Assembly (NCBI GenBank): GCA_020850715.1
Contig: JADZED010000080.1
Location: forward strand, 256,524-320,523
Length of the DNA stretch: 64,000 nucleotides
Direction: 5' to 3'
Source of the DNA: Acidobacteriota bacterium
GTDB lineage: Bacteria > Acidobacteriota > Vicinamibacteria > Vicinamibacterales > CAVVIG01
The notes below the pieces were generated by a model. That model ran no database searches. It worked only from the letters and a program-made list of their open reading frames with translations, and was not told the DNA's origin. Positions 8,290 through 16,158 of this stretch are shown here, piece after piece (positions within the stretch are counted from its first letter, which is position 1; every line of letters starts with the position of its first letter). Made by a program: the position numbers and the translations under genes.

Positions 8290-9473
8290 CGCCGCGCGTG
8301 CTGATGGTCGTCGGCGCGTACTACCCGGAGCTCGCCGGCGGCAGCCTGCAGTGCCGGACGCTCGTCGCCGCGCTGCGCGGGCGCGCGTCGTGCTCGGTGC
8401 TGGCGACGACCGGCGACCGCGCGCTGCCGCGCGAATCCGAGATCGACGGCGTGCCCGTACACCGTGTCTTCGTCGATGCGCAGCGCCCCGCGACCAAGGC
8501 GGCGGCGGCGCTCCGCGTGCTCTCGCTGGCGCCGCGGCTCGTCTCGTCGGCCGACATCTTCCACTTTCACGGGTTCACCGAGAAGATGCTGCTGCTGGCG
8601 GCGATCGCGCGCCTGTCGGGCCGGCGTACCATCGAGAAGATGACCTCGGTCGGCTGGGACGATCCGCTCGCGATCCGATCGCGCCGGTTCGGACGATGGC
8701 TCGCGGCGGGCATTCGGGGCGCCGATCGGATCGTGGCGGTGAGCCCCGCCATGCGGGAGCGGTGCCGGCACGTGGGGCTGAAGGACGCGAAGATCAGGAC
8801 GATCCCCAACGGCGTCGATACGGCGCGCTTCGTGCCGGCGCCCGCCGCCGTCCGCGCCGCCTCGCGCGCGCGCCTCGGTCTGCCCTCCGGCCTCCCCATC
8901 GTCGCGTTCATCGGGTTCTGGTCGGCCGAGAAGGGGCCGGACGTGCTCTTCCGCGCCTGGCTGGCCGCCCGCGAAGCCGCCGGCGCGGACAGCGCGCTGC
9001 TCTACGTCGGCTCCACCGACGAGGCGCACGCGGAAGTCGACCGGTCGCGCGTCCGGCACGTGCGCGCGCGGATTGGCCAGCTGGGGCTTGCCGACCGCGT
9101 GATCTTCGTCGAGCGCACGAGCGATGTCGCCTCGTACCTGCAGGCGTCGGATCTGTTCGCGATGCCCTCTTCGCGCGAGGGCCTGTCGAACGCGCTGCTC
9201 GAGGCGATGGCGTGCGGCCTCCCCTGCATCGCCGCGGCGATTCCCGGGGTGACCGACTCGGTGATCGAGGACGGCGCCAGCGGCTTCATCGTGCCGCCGG
9301 GCGACGAACGGGCGCTCGCCTCGGTGTTGACGATGCTCCTGCGCGATCGCGGCATGATGGAGGAGGTGGGCCGCCGGGCGCGGCAGACAATCCTCGAACG
9401 CTACGCGATCGACGCGGTGGCCGATCGGTACCTCGCCCTCTACGGGGAGCTCCTGGGAGGGCGGCGGGGGTGA
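8286..9473 (+). CDS. GT4-family glycosyltransferase
   Basis: This is a 395-residue retaining GT-B glycosyltransferase. The N-terminal Rossmann half (VLMVVGAYYPELAGGS, 5-20) binds the acceptor. IPNGVDTARF (173-182) opens the C-terminal half, and the signature SREGLSNALLEAMACG (296-311), with the E-x7-E pair Glu298 and Glu306, is diagnostic for GT4. The segment IVPPGDERAL follows as expected. The gene starts with GTG 8286, overlapping the previous stop by four bases; the longer open frame upstream has no glycosyltransferase character. It likely adds one sugar of the repeat unit on the cytoplasmic face of the inner membrane. Confidence 0.9.
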   Translation: MTPRVLMVVGAYYPELAGGSLQCRTLVAALRGRASCSVLATTGDRALPRESEIDGVPVHRVFVDAQRPATKAAAALRVLSLAPRLVSSADIFHFHGFTEKMLLLAAIARLSGRRTIEKMTSVGWDDPLAIRSRRFGRWLAAGIRGADRIVAVSPAMRERCRHVGLKDAKIRTIPNGVDTARFVPAPAAVRAASRARLGLPSGLPIVAFIGFWSAEKGPDVLFRAWLAAREAAGADSALLYVGSTDEAHAEVDRSRVRHVRARIGQLGLADRVIFVERTSDVASYLQASDLFAMPSSREGLSNALLEAMACGLPCIAAAIPGVTDSVIEDGASGFIVPPGDERALASVLTMLLRDRGMMEEVGRRARQTILERYAIDAVADRYLALYGELLGGRRG

Positions 9474-11311
9474 TCCGCGGCCGCGACATCGTCTGCATCT
9501 CGTCGGTGGACTGGGACTTCCACTGGCAGATTCACCACGAGATCATGAGCACGCTGGCGGCCGGCGGCAACCGCGTGCTGTTCATCGAGAACACCGGCGT
9601 CCGTCCGCCCGGCGTGAGCGACATCTCGCGGCTGCGGCAGCGGATTCGCAACTGGTGGCGGAGCACGAAGGGATTCCGCGCCGAGCGCGAGAACCTCTTC
9701 GTCTACTCGCCGCTGTTCGTGCCGCTGCCCTACTCGCGGGCGGCGCGCTGGATCAACCGCGTGCTGCTGTTCCGGCCGCTGCGGCGCTGGATGGCCGCGA
9801 CCAACTTCCGCCGGCCGATCGCGTGGACGTTCCTGCCGACGCCGACGGCGATCGATCTCATCGGCGACGTCGATCCGAGCCTCACGATCTACTACTGCGC
9901 CGACGACTTCTCGGCCAGCTCGCACGCCGCGCGCCGCATCGTCGGCTTCGAGGACGCGCTGCTGGCCGAGGCGGACCTCGTCTTCGTGACCTCGGACAGG
10001 CTCGCCGCACGGGCACGCCGGCATTCGACGCGCGTGCACCGCTTCCCGGCGGGCGTCGACGTCGACGGGTTCGAGCGCGTACGGGCGCAGGAGGACGGCG
10101 TGCCGTCCGATCTGAAGGCGCTCGGCCGGCCCGTGGCCGGCTACGTCGGCGCGCTGCACCAGTGGCTCGATCAGGACCTGATCGCGTCGGTCGCGCGCCG
10201 CATGCCCGATGTCGCCTTCGCGCTGGTCGGGCCGGTGCACAGCGACACGTCGCGCCTCGCCGCCTGCGGCAACGTGCACCTGCTCGGCGGGAGGCCGCAC
10301 GGCGAGGTGCCGGCCTACATCAAGGGCTTCGATGTCGGCCTGGTGCCCTACCGGGTGAGCGAGTACACCGCGAGCGTGTACCCCGTGAAGCTGAACGAGT
10401 ATCTCGCGATGGGCGTGGCGGTCGTCGCCACCGACCTCCCGGAGATCCGCCGCTTCAACGAGGACCACGGCGGCGTGATCGAGGTGGCGGGCGATCCCGG
10501 GGAGTTCGAACGGCGGATCCGCGCGGCACTCTTGCCGGCGGCGCCCGGCGAGGCGCGCCGGCGCGTCGAGGCCGCGCGCCGCAACAGCTGGAGCAGCCGG
10601 ATCGAGGGGATGTGCGCCCTGATCGCGCGCGCGCTCGACGAGCGCGAGGCGCGGCGCGACGGGTGGGAGGAGCGTCTGCGCCGGCTGTACGTTCGCGCCC
10701 GGCGGCGCACGCTCGAGGCGGTGCTCGCCGTCGTGCTCGCTTACCTCGTCCTCTTCGAGACGCCGGCCGTCTGGGCGCTCGCGTCGCCGTTGAAGATGGA
10801 GGCCTCTCCCCGCAGAGCCGACGCCATCGTCGTCTTCGCGGGCGGGGTGGGGGAGTCGGGGCAGGCGGGCGGCGGGTACCAGGAGCGCGTCAAACGCGCC
10901 GTCGACCTCTACGAGGCCGGCTGGGCGCCGCGCGTGATCATCTCGTCGGGCTTCGTCTTCGCCTTCAAGGAGGCTGAAGTGATGCGGGGGCTGGCGATCG
11001 AGCACGGCGTGCCCGCCCCGGCGATCCTGCTGGAGACGCAGGCGGCGAACACGCGCGAGAACGTCGCCTATACGCGGGCGCTGCTCGCGCAGGGCGGCTG
11101 GCGGCGGATTCTCCTGGTCAGCTCGCCGTACCACATGCGGCGCGCGCTGCTGACGTGGCGCAAGGCGGCCCCCGAGGTCGAGGTGATCCCGGAGCCGGTG
11201 CCGCAGAGCCAGTTCTACGCGCACGGCCGCGGCGCGTCGTTGAATCAGATCCGCGGGATCGTGCAGGAGTACGCGGCGCTGGCCGCCTATTGGTGGCGCG
11301 GATGGATCTGA
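9470..11311 (+). CDS. Fusion protein: TuaH-like glycosyltransferase + YdcF/DUF218 domain
   Basis: The 613-residue product joins two modules in one uninterrupted frame. Residues 1-390 form a GT-B glycosyltransferase: WDFHWQIHH near 15, YYCADDFSAS 141-150, FPAGVD 192-197 and VKLNEYLAMGVAVVATDLPE 306-325, resembling TuaH-like proteins. A hydrophobic helix spans about 415-438. Residues 450-600 form a YdcF (DUF218) domain with VVFAGG 454-459, ETQAANTREN 522-531 and SPYHMRRA 552-559. The orientation implies a cytoplasmic transferase tethered to a periplasmic YdcF domain. The start is GTG 9470 (GTGA overlap). A free-standing YdcF protein lies at 15336-16121. I know of no characterised enzyme with this architecture. 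Confidence 0.85.
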   Translation: MIRGRDIVCISSVDWDFHWQIHHEIMSTLAAGGNRVLFIENTGVRPPGVSDISRLRQRIRNWWRSTKGFRAERENLFVYSPLFVPLPYSRAARWINRVLLFRPLRRWMAATNFRRPIAWTFLPTPTAIDLIGDVDPSLTIYYCADDFSASSHAARRIVGFEDALLAEADLVFVTSDRLAARARRHSTRVHRFPAGVDVDGFERVRAQEDGVPSDLKALGRPVAGYVGALHQWLDQDLIASVARRMPDVAFALVGPVHSDTSRLAACGNVHLLGGRPHGEVPAYIKGFDVGLVPYRVSEYTASVYPVKLNEYLAMGVAVVATDLPEIRRFNEDHGGVIEVAGDPGEFERRIRAALLPAAPGEARRRVEAARRNSWSSRIEGMCALIARALDEREARRDGWEERLRRLYVRARRRTLEAVLAVVLAYLVLFETPAVWALASPLKMEASPRRADAIVVFAGGVGESGQAGGGYQERVKRAVDLYEAGWAPRVIISSGFVFAFKEAEVMRGLAIEHGVPAPAILLETQAANTRENVAYTRALLAQGGWRRILLVSSPYHMRRALLTWRKAAPEVEVIPEPVPQSQFYAHGRGASLNQIRGIVQEYAALAAYWWRGWI

Positions 11312-11319
11312 CGGGTCGC

Positions 11320-11361
11320 CCCGTGCACCTCGTGCGCCCCGTTAACCCGGTGCACCCACCC
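11320..11361 (+). repeat. Degenerate GTGCACC-type repeat in intergenic gap
   Basis: The 51-base gap between the fusion gene and asnB is built from loosely repeated GTGCACC/GTGCGCC units about 9-20 bases apart. It resembles the better GTGCC repeat at 62378-62422. It may be a small dispersed intergenic repeat of this genome. No promoter is obvious. Confidence 0.35.
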
Positions 11362-11362
11362 C

Positions 11363-13321
11363 ATGTGCGGCATCTGCGGTGAGCTGAGGTTCGGCGGCGC
11401 GGGGGAGATCGGGGGCGAGCTCGCCGCCATGCGCGACCTGCTGGTCCACCGCGGCCCCGACAGCGACGGCCTCTACGTGTCGGCCGACCGCCGCGCGGGG
11501 CTCGGCTTCCGGCGGCTGCGGATCATCGATCTGTCGGCCAACGCGAGCCAGCCGATTGCCAGCGAGGACGGGTCGGTCCGGCTGGTCTTCAACGGCGAGA
11601 TCTACAACTTCCGGGCGCTGCGCGAGCGGCTCGTCGCCAGCGGCCACACGTTCCGATCGCACTCGGACTCCGAGGTGATCGTCCACCTGTACGAGGAGCT
11701 GGGGCCCGACTGCATTGCCGCGCTCGACGGGATGTTCGCGCTCGCCGTCTGGGACGATCGGCGCCGGCGTCTCTGGCTCGCCCGCGACCGCGCGGGCAAG
11801 AAGCCGCTCTTCTACTACCGGTCGGACACGCTGTTCGCGTTTGCCTCGGAAATGAAGGCGTTCTTCGCGCATCCCGAGATCCCGATCGAGCCCGATCCCG
11901 AGGCGGTCCCCTCCTACTTCATCTACGGCTACGTGCCCGCGCCGGCCACCGTCTACCGGCACGTGCGGCAGCTGGAGCCAGGGCACATGCTGACGGTGGC
12001 GGCCGACGGCGCCGTGCGCGACACCTGCTACTGGCGCCTCCAGTATCCGAGGGAGGGTGCGGTGCGCCCGATCGCGCGCGCCGAAGCGGTGGCAGGGGTG
12101 CGCGATCGACTCACGCGCGCCGTCGAGCGGCGGCTCGTGAGCGACGTGCCGCTCGGCGCCTTCCTCAGCGGCGGCGTCGATTCGACGATCGTCGTCGGCC
12201 TCATGAGCCGGTTGATGCGCGAGAGGGTGAAGACCTTCAGCATCGGCTTCGAGGGGGATCCCGCCTACGACGAGACCTCCTACGCGCGCCTGGTTGCCGG
12301 GCGGTTCGGGACCGATCACACCGAGTTCCGCGTGACCCCCTCGTCGATCGATCTCGTCGACACGCTGATCTGGCACCACGACGGTCCGTTCGGCGATTCC
12401 TCCGCGGTGCCGACCTACATCGTGTCGCGGCTCACGCGCGAGCAGGTGACGGTGGTCCTCACCGGCGACGGCGGCGACGAGCTGTTCGCCGGCTACCTCC
12501 GGTTCTATGCGGCGGTGCTGTCGGAGCGGATTCCGCGCGCGGCCGGCCGCGCCGTCCATGCGCTGCTGTCGCGCGTGGCCGCGCCGCCCAACGATCGGCA
12601 CTGGCTGGCGCGCGGCCAGCGGTTCTTCCGGTCGATGGGAACGCCGCTCTACGAGCGCATGACGCGGTGGAACGCGCTGTTCTACGAGGATCTCGACCGG
12701 CTGCTGCGCCCGGATTTCGCCGCCTCGCTGTCCCCGATCGACAGGCTGCAGTACATCGCCGCCGCCCTGCCGGCCATGGACGGGCGATCGACCCTCGGCA
12801 AGGTGCTGCACGCCAACTTCGTGTCGTATCTGCCCGACGATCTGCTCGTGAAGACCGATCGCTGCACGATGGCGAACTCGCTCGAGGCCCGCTCGCCGTT
12901 CCTCGATCGCGAGCTCGTCGAGTACGTCGCCGCGCTGCCCGACGCGATGAAGCTGCGCGGCCGGCAGACGAAGGTGATTCTCCGCGAGGCGTTCGCCGAT
13001 CTGCTGCCGAGGGAAGTGCAGCGGCGCGGCAAGATGGGATTCGGCGTGCCGCTCGGCACCTGGTTCCGCGGCGAGCTGCGCGACTACATGCGCGACCTGC
13101 TGCTCGCGCCGGACGCGCGCTATCGGACGATGCTCTCCGAGACCTTCGTCCGCCAGCTCGTGTCGCGCCATCTCTCGGGCGAGGCCAACCACGGCCACCA
13201 GCTCTGGAGCCTCATGTGCTTCGAGCGCTGGCTGCAGGTGCTGCCGTCGTGGACCCGCGCCCGCTCGTCGGCCATCCCGCCAGCGGCGACCTCCGCCGCC
13301 CTCTCCGCCCCGCCCCGATAG
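11363..13321 (+). CDS. asnB: Glutamine-hydrolysing asparagine synthase-like amidotransferase
   Basis: This 652-residue protein has the class-II glutamine amidotransferase domain first, with the catalytic Cys2 in MCGICGE exposed after removal of Met, and FNGEIYN at 76-82. The synthetase domain carries the ATP-pyrophosphatase loop SGGVDST (269-275). LTGDGGDELFAGY and SLEARSPFLDRELVEY further along are typical AsnB signatures. AsnB-like enzymes in glycan clusters often amidate a uronic acid or a linked carboxylate instead of making free asparagine, and the location argues for that here. The start ATG is fixed by the Cys2 requirement. The gene ends the main glycan operon, 51 bases after the GT-YdcF gene. 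Confidence 0.9.
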   Translation: MCGICGELRFGGAGEIGGELAAMRDLLVHRGPDSDGLYVSADRRAGLGFRRLRIIDLSANASQPIASEDGSVRLVFNGEIYNFRALRERLVASGHTFRSHSDSEVIVHLYEELGPDCIAALDGMFALAVWDDRRRRLWLARDRAGKKPLFYYRSDTLFAFASEMKAFFAHPEIPIEPDPEAVPSYFIYGYVPAPATVYRHVRQLEPGHMLTVAADGAVRDTCYWRLQYPREGAVRPIARAEAVAGVRDRLTRAVERRLVSDVPLGAFLSGGVDSTIVVGLMSRLMRERVKTFSIGFEGDPAYDETSYARLVAGRFGTDHTEFRVTPSSIDLVDTLIWHHDGPFGDSSAVPTYIVSRLTREQVTVVLTGDGGDELFAGYLRFYAAVLSERIPRAAGRAVHALLSRVAAPPNDRHWLARGQRFFRSMGTPLYERMTRWNALFYEDLDRLLRPDFAASLSPIDRLQYIAAALPAMDGRSTLGKVLHANFVSYLPDDLLVKTDRCTMANSLEARSPFLDRELVEYVAALPDAMKLRGRQTKVILREAFADLLPREVQRRGKMGFGVPLGTWFRGELRDYMRDLLLAPDARYRTMLSETFVRQLVSRHLSGEANHGHQLWSLMCFERWLQVLPSWTRARSSAIPPAATSAALSAPPR

Positions 13322-13426
13322 CCGCGGACGCGCCGCCGCGCGGGATCGCATCGGCATCCCGCCCCGGGCTCCGGCATTCTAGCGCTCCCCGATACGACCC
13401 GCCGTCACCGTGGGGCCCCGGGCCTT

Positions 13427-13436
13427 GCGGTACAAT
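13427..13436 (+). promoter_or_regulatory. Extended -10 box GCGGTACAAT, 8 bases before TTG 13445
   Basis: TACAAT at 13431-13436 preceded by GCGG. With a normal 6-8 base offset the transcript would begin at or next to the TTG start codon. No TTGACA-like -35 is visible at the right distance. Confidence 0.5.
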
Positions 13437-13444
13437 GCGGCGTC

Positions 13445-15316
13445 TTGCCATCGCTCCATGGCGCCGCGGGCATCGTTGGCGGCCCCTTCCTGTTCGCCTT
13501 CGTTCTCGCGCTCGTCCTCGTGCCGATCTGCCGGGCGGCCGCGATCCGCTTCGGCGCCGTCGCACAGCCGCGCGAAGACCGCTGGCACACGCGGCCCATC
13601 GCGCTGTTCGGCGGCGCCGCGATCGGCCTGACGGTCGCCGCCGGGCTCGCCGTGTTCGGCGTCTCCGGCGGCGCCACGAGCGTGCTGCTCTCGTGCGCGG
13701 GGCTGATCTTCGCGACCGGTCTGGCCGACGATCTCGTCTCGCTCAAGCCGTCGACCAAGCTGGTCGTCGAGATCGCGCTCGCCTCGGTGTTCCTGTTCTT
13801 CCGCTACCGGCTGAACTGGACCGAGTCGCTGACGCTCGACACCCTGCTCACGCTCGTGTGGGTCGTCGGCATGACCAACGCGTTCAACCTGCTCGACAAC
13901 ATGGACGGGCTGTGCGCCGGCATCGCGCTCATCGTCGGCTCCGCCCTCGTGGTCAGCCTGCTGCCGGCCGAGACGGGCACCGAGGCGTTCCTGCAGCTCC
14001 GGTACCTCGCGCTGCTGCTCGGCGCGACCGCCGGCTTTCTCGTCTACAACTACCACCCGGCCTCGATCTTCATGGGCGACAGCGGCAGCCTGCTGCTCGG
14101 GCTGAGCTTTGCCGGGCTGACGCTCAGCCGCTCGCAGACCGTCGCGGCGACCTCCAACCCGCTGTCGATCGTGGCCGTGCCGCTGCTGGTCCTGCTCATT
14201 CCGATCTTCGACACGACGCTGGTGACCGTGTCGCGCATCCTCTCGGGCCGCGCGCCGTCGGAAGGGGGGCGCGATCACTCGTCGCACCGGCTGGTCGCGA
14301 TCGGCCTGTCGGAGCGCGCGGCGGTCGCCGTGCTCTGGCTGCTCGCCGCCACCGGCGGCGCGCTCGGGATTGCGGTCGACTACTTCAACCTGAGCTGGTC
14401 GGGGCTCGCCGCCTCGCTGTTCGTGATCGGGATGGCGATCTTCGCCGTGTACCTCGCCAAGGTGCGGGTGTACGCGGATGCGCGCGAGGCGGCCGCCGAC
14501 CGCGATCGGTTCACGCCGCTGGTCGCCGACTTCATGTACAAGCGGCGGATTGCCGAGATCATGCTCGATCTCTGCCTGGTGACGGTCGCCTACTACGCGG
14601 CCTACCGGCTCCGGTTCGAGGGCGTCGACTTCCGCGAGAACTTCCCCGCCTTCTACCAGTCGCTGTCGGTCGTCGTCGCATCGCAGATGCTGGCGCTGTT
14701 TGCCGTCGGCATCTACCGGGGCGTGTGGCGCTACTTCGGGCTCATGGACGCGGTCGTCGTCGCCAAGGGCGTGCTGCTCGGGACGCTCGCCGCCCAGCTG
14801 GCGATCGTGGCGCTCTTCCGCTTCCAGGGCTTCTCGCGCACGGTGTTCCTGATCGACGCGGTGCTGCTGGGCACGCTGCTGACCGCGTCGCGCGCGTCGT
14901 TCCGCCTGCTCGGCGAGCTCCTCCATCGCAACCGCGCCGCGGCGGCCCGGGTCGTGATCTACGGCGCCGGGGACGGCGGTGCGCTGGCCGTCCGCGAGCT
15001 CACGAAGGGGCCGGACCTTGCGTACAAGATTCTCGGCTTCGTGGACGACGACCAGCGGAAGGAGCGGATGCGCGTGCAGGGCTACGCGGTCCTGGGCGGC
15101 TACGCATCGCTTTGCTCGCTGGTGGCGAGCGGCGTCGTCGACGCAGTCGTCGTCAGCGCACGACTGATCGAGGTGGATCGCCTGAAAGAGCTCGAGCGCC
15201 TGTGCACCGCGCACGGCGTGTCGCTCTCCCGCCTGCGCGTCGGCCTGGAGCCGATCGTCGTCGGCGGGGAGGCGGCAGCCGACGTGGCGGCCCTCGCGCG
15301 CAAGAACGTCTCGTGA
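13445..15316 (+). CDS. WecA/MraY-type phosphoglycosyl transferase fused to a CapD/WbaP-type membrane-Rossmann module
   Basis: The 623-residue product has two halves. Residues 15-330 are a polytopic UDP-HexNAc:undecaprenyl-phosphate HexNAc-1-P transferase with DD (95-96), NAFNLLDNMDG (145-155), FMGDSGS (209-215) and the HSSHRL loop (278-283). Residues 365-490 add about four membrane helices, and 500-600 form a Rossmann-like domain beginning VVIYGAGDGG (503-512). Together they match the N-terminal module (CoA_binding_3) of FlaA1/CapD dehydratases and WbaP-type transferases, but the catalytic domain that normally follows is missing. The start is TTG 13445, 8 bases after a -10 box. The WecA half should initiate a glycan; the second half may sense nucleotide or sugar. 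Confidence 0.85.
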   Translation: MPSLHGAAGIVGGPFLFAFVLALVLVPICRAAAIRFGAVAQPREDRWHTRPIALFGGAAIGLTVAAGLAVFGVSGGATSVLLSCAGLIFATGLADDLVSLKPSTKLVVEIALASVFLFFRYRLNWTESLTLDTLLTLVWVVGMTNAFNLLDNMDGLCAGIALIVGSALVVSLLPAETGTEAFLQLRYLALLLGATAGFLVYNYHPASIFMGDSGSLLLGLSFAGLTLSRSQTVAATSNPLSIVAVPLLVLLIPIFDTTLVTVSRILSGRAPSEGGRDHSSHRLVAIGLSERAAVAVLWLLAATGGALGIAVDYFNLSWSGLAASLFVIGMAIFAVYLAKVRVYADAREAAADRDRFTPLVADFMYKRRIAEIMLDLCLVTVAYYAAYRLRFEGVDFRENFPAFYQSLSVVVASQMLALFAVGIYRGVWRYFGLMDAVVVAKGVLLGTLAAQLAIVALFRFQGFSRTVFLIDAVLLGTLLTASRASFRLLGELLHRNRAAAARVVIYGAGDGGALAVRELTKGPDLAYKILGFVDDDQRKERMRVQGYAVLGGYASLCSLVASGVVDAVVVSARLIEVDRLKELERLCTAHGVSLSRLRVGLEPIVVGGEAAADVAALARKNVS

Positions 15317-15335
15317 GCGCCAGCCGCCGACGTTC

Positions 15336-16121
15336 GTGAATCCGCTCCTCGCGCACCTGAAGGACGCATGGCGCCTCTCGTCGCTGGCGTTCATGCTCGG
15401 CGCGTTCGGCGCCGGCACGCTGCTGCTGTTCGCCCGCCGGACCTCCGCCTGGGGCCGACGCTGGCTCGCGGGGCTGCTGCTCGGATACTGGGTCGCTTCG
15501 CTGCCGCCCGGCGCGATCGCGCTCTCGACGCCGCTCGCCTGGCGGCACGACCGCCGTCTCGAATCGGCCGCCGGCGCCGCCGGCGCCGGCGCGGTCGTCG
15601 TCCTCGGCGGCGGCACGCTCAGCCACGTCGCCGGCGGCATCGCGCTCGACGATCTCGCCAACAGCGGCCTGCGGATCGCCGAAGGCGTGCGCGCGTGGCG
15701 GCTGCTCGGAGATCCGCTGCTCATCGTCTCCGGCGGCAACACGCAGCAGCTCGACCCGCCGCGCACCGAGGCCGGGGCGCTGCGCGAGGCCGCGCGACGC
15801 CTCGGCGTCCCCGATGCGCGCATCGTCGTCGAGGAGACCTCGCTGAACACCCGCGAGCAGGCCCTGCGCGTCCACGAAATCCTCGAGGCGCGCGGCATCG
15901 CCCGCTTCGTGCTCGTCACCTCGCCGGTGCACATGAGCCGGTCGCTCGCGATCTTCCGAAAGGCCGGGATGGCGCCGATCCCGTCGGCCAGCCGGCTGCG
16001 CAGCGAGCAGGACGACGAGCTGTGGACGCTGGTGCCGGAACGGAAGGCGCTGCTGATCTCCGACGCCGCCATCTACGAATACGCGGCGTGGAGCTACTAC
16101 TGGCTGCGCGGCTGGGTGTGA
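15336..16121 (+). CDS. YdcF family (DUF218) membrane-anchored protein
   Basis: This 261-residue protein has two N-terminal hydrophobic helices (about 15-33 and 43-60) followed by a periplasmic YdcF/DUF218 domain: VVVLGGG (87-93), SGGN near 130, EETSLNTREQA about 165-175 and TSPVHMSRS about 190-198. YdcF-like proteins include SanA and ElyC, which act in envelope or undecaprenyl-carrier homeostasis by unknown chemistry. The gene lies 19 bases after the WecA fusion gene and starts with GTG 15336. Its C-terminal WSYYWLRGWV closely parallels AAYWWRGWI at the end of the GT-YdcF fusion (9470-11311), so the two domains are probably paralogues. Confidence 0.8.
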   Translation: MNPLLAHLKDAWRLSSLAFMLGAFGAGTLLLFARRTSAWGRRWLAGLLLGYWVASLPPGAIALSTPLAWRHDRRLESAAGAAGAGAVVVLGGGTLSHVAGGIALDDLANSGLRIAEGVRAWRLLGDPLLIVSGGNTQQLDPPRTEAGALREAARRLGVPDARIVVEETSLNTREQALRVHEILEARGIARFVLVTSPVHMSRSLAIFRKAGMAPIPSASRLRSEQDDELWTLVPERKALLISDAAIYEYAAWSYYWLRGWV

Positions 16122-16127
16122 CCGGCC

Positions 16128-16144
16128 GCCGGCCTCGGGCCGGC
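16128..16144. terminator. Inverted repeat between convergent genes
   Basis: A perfect 7-base GC-only stem (16128-16134 with 16138-16144) closes a 3-base loop, 6 bases after the YdcF stop and 14 bases before the convergent gene's stop. It is a possible bidirectional terminator. There is no T-run. Confidence 0.5.
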
Positions 16145-16158
16145 ATTCCGGCGGGCGC

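Noticed and set aside
9470-11311. Missing stop between glycosyltransferase and YdcF parts
   Set aside because: The joining region encodes a credible helix and loop with no sign of frame decay. The fusion is taken as real until resequenced.
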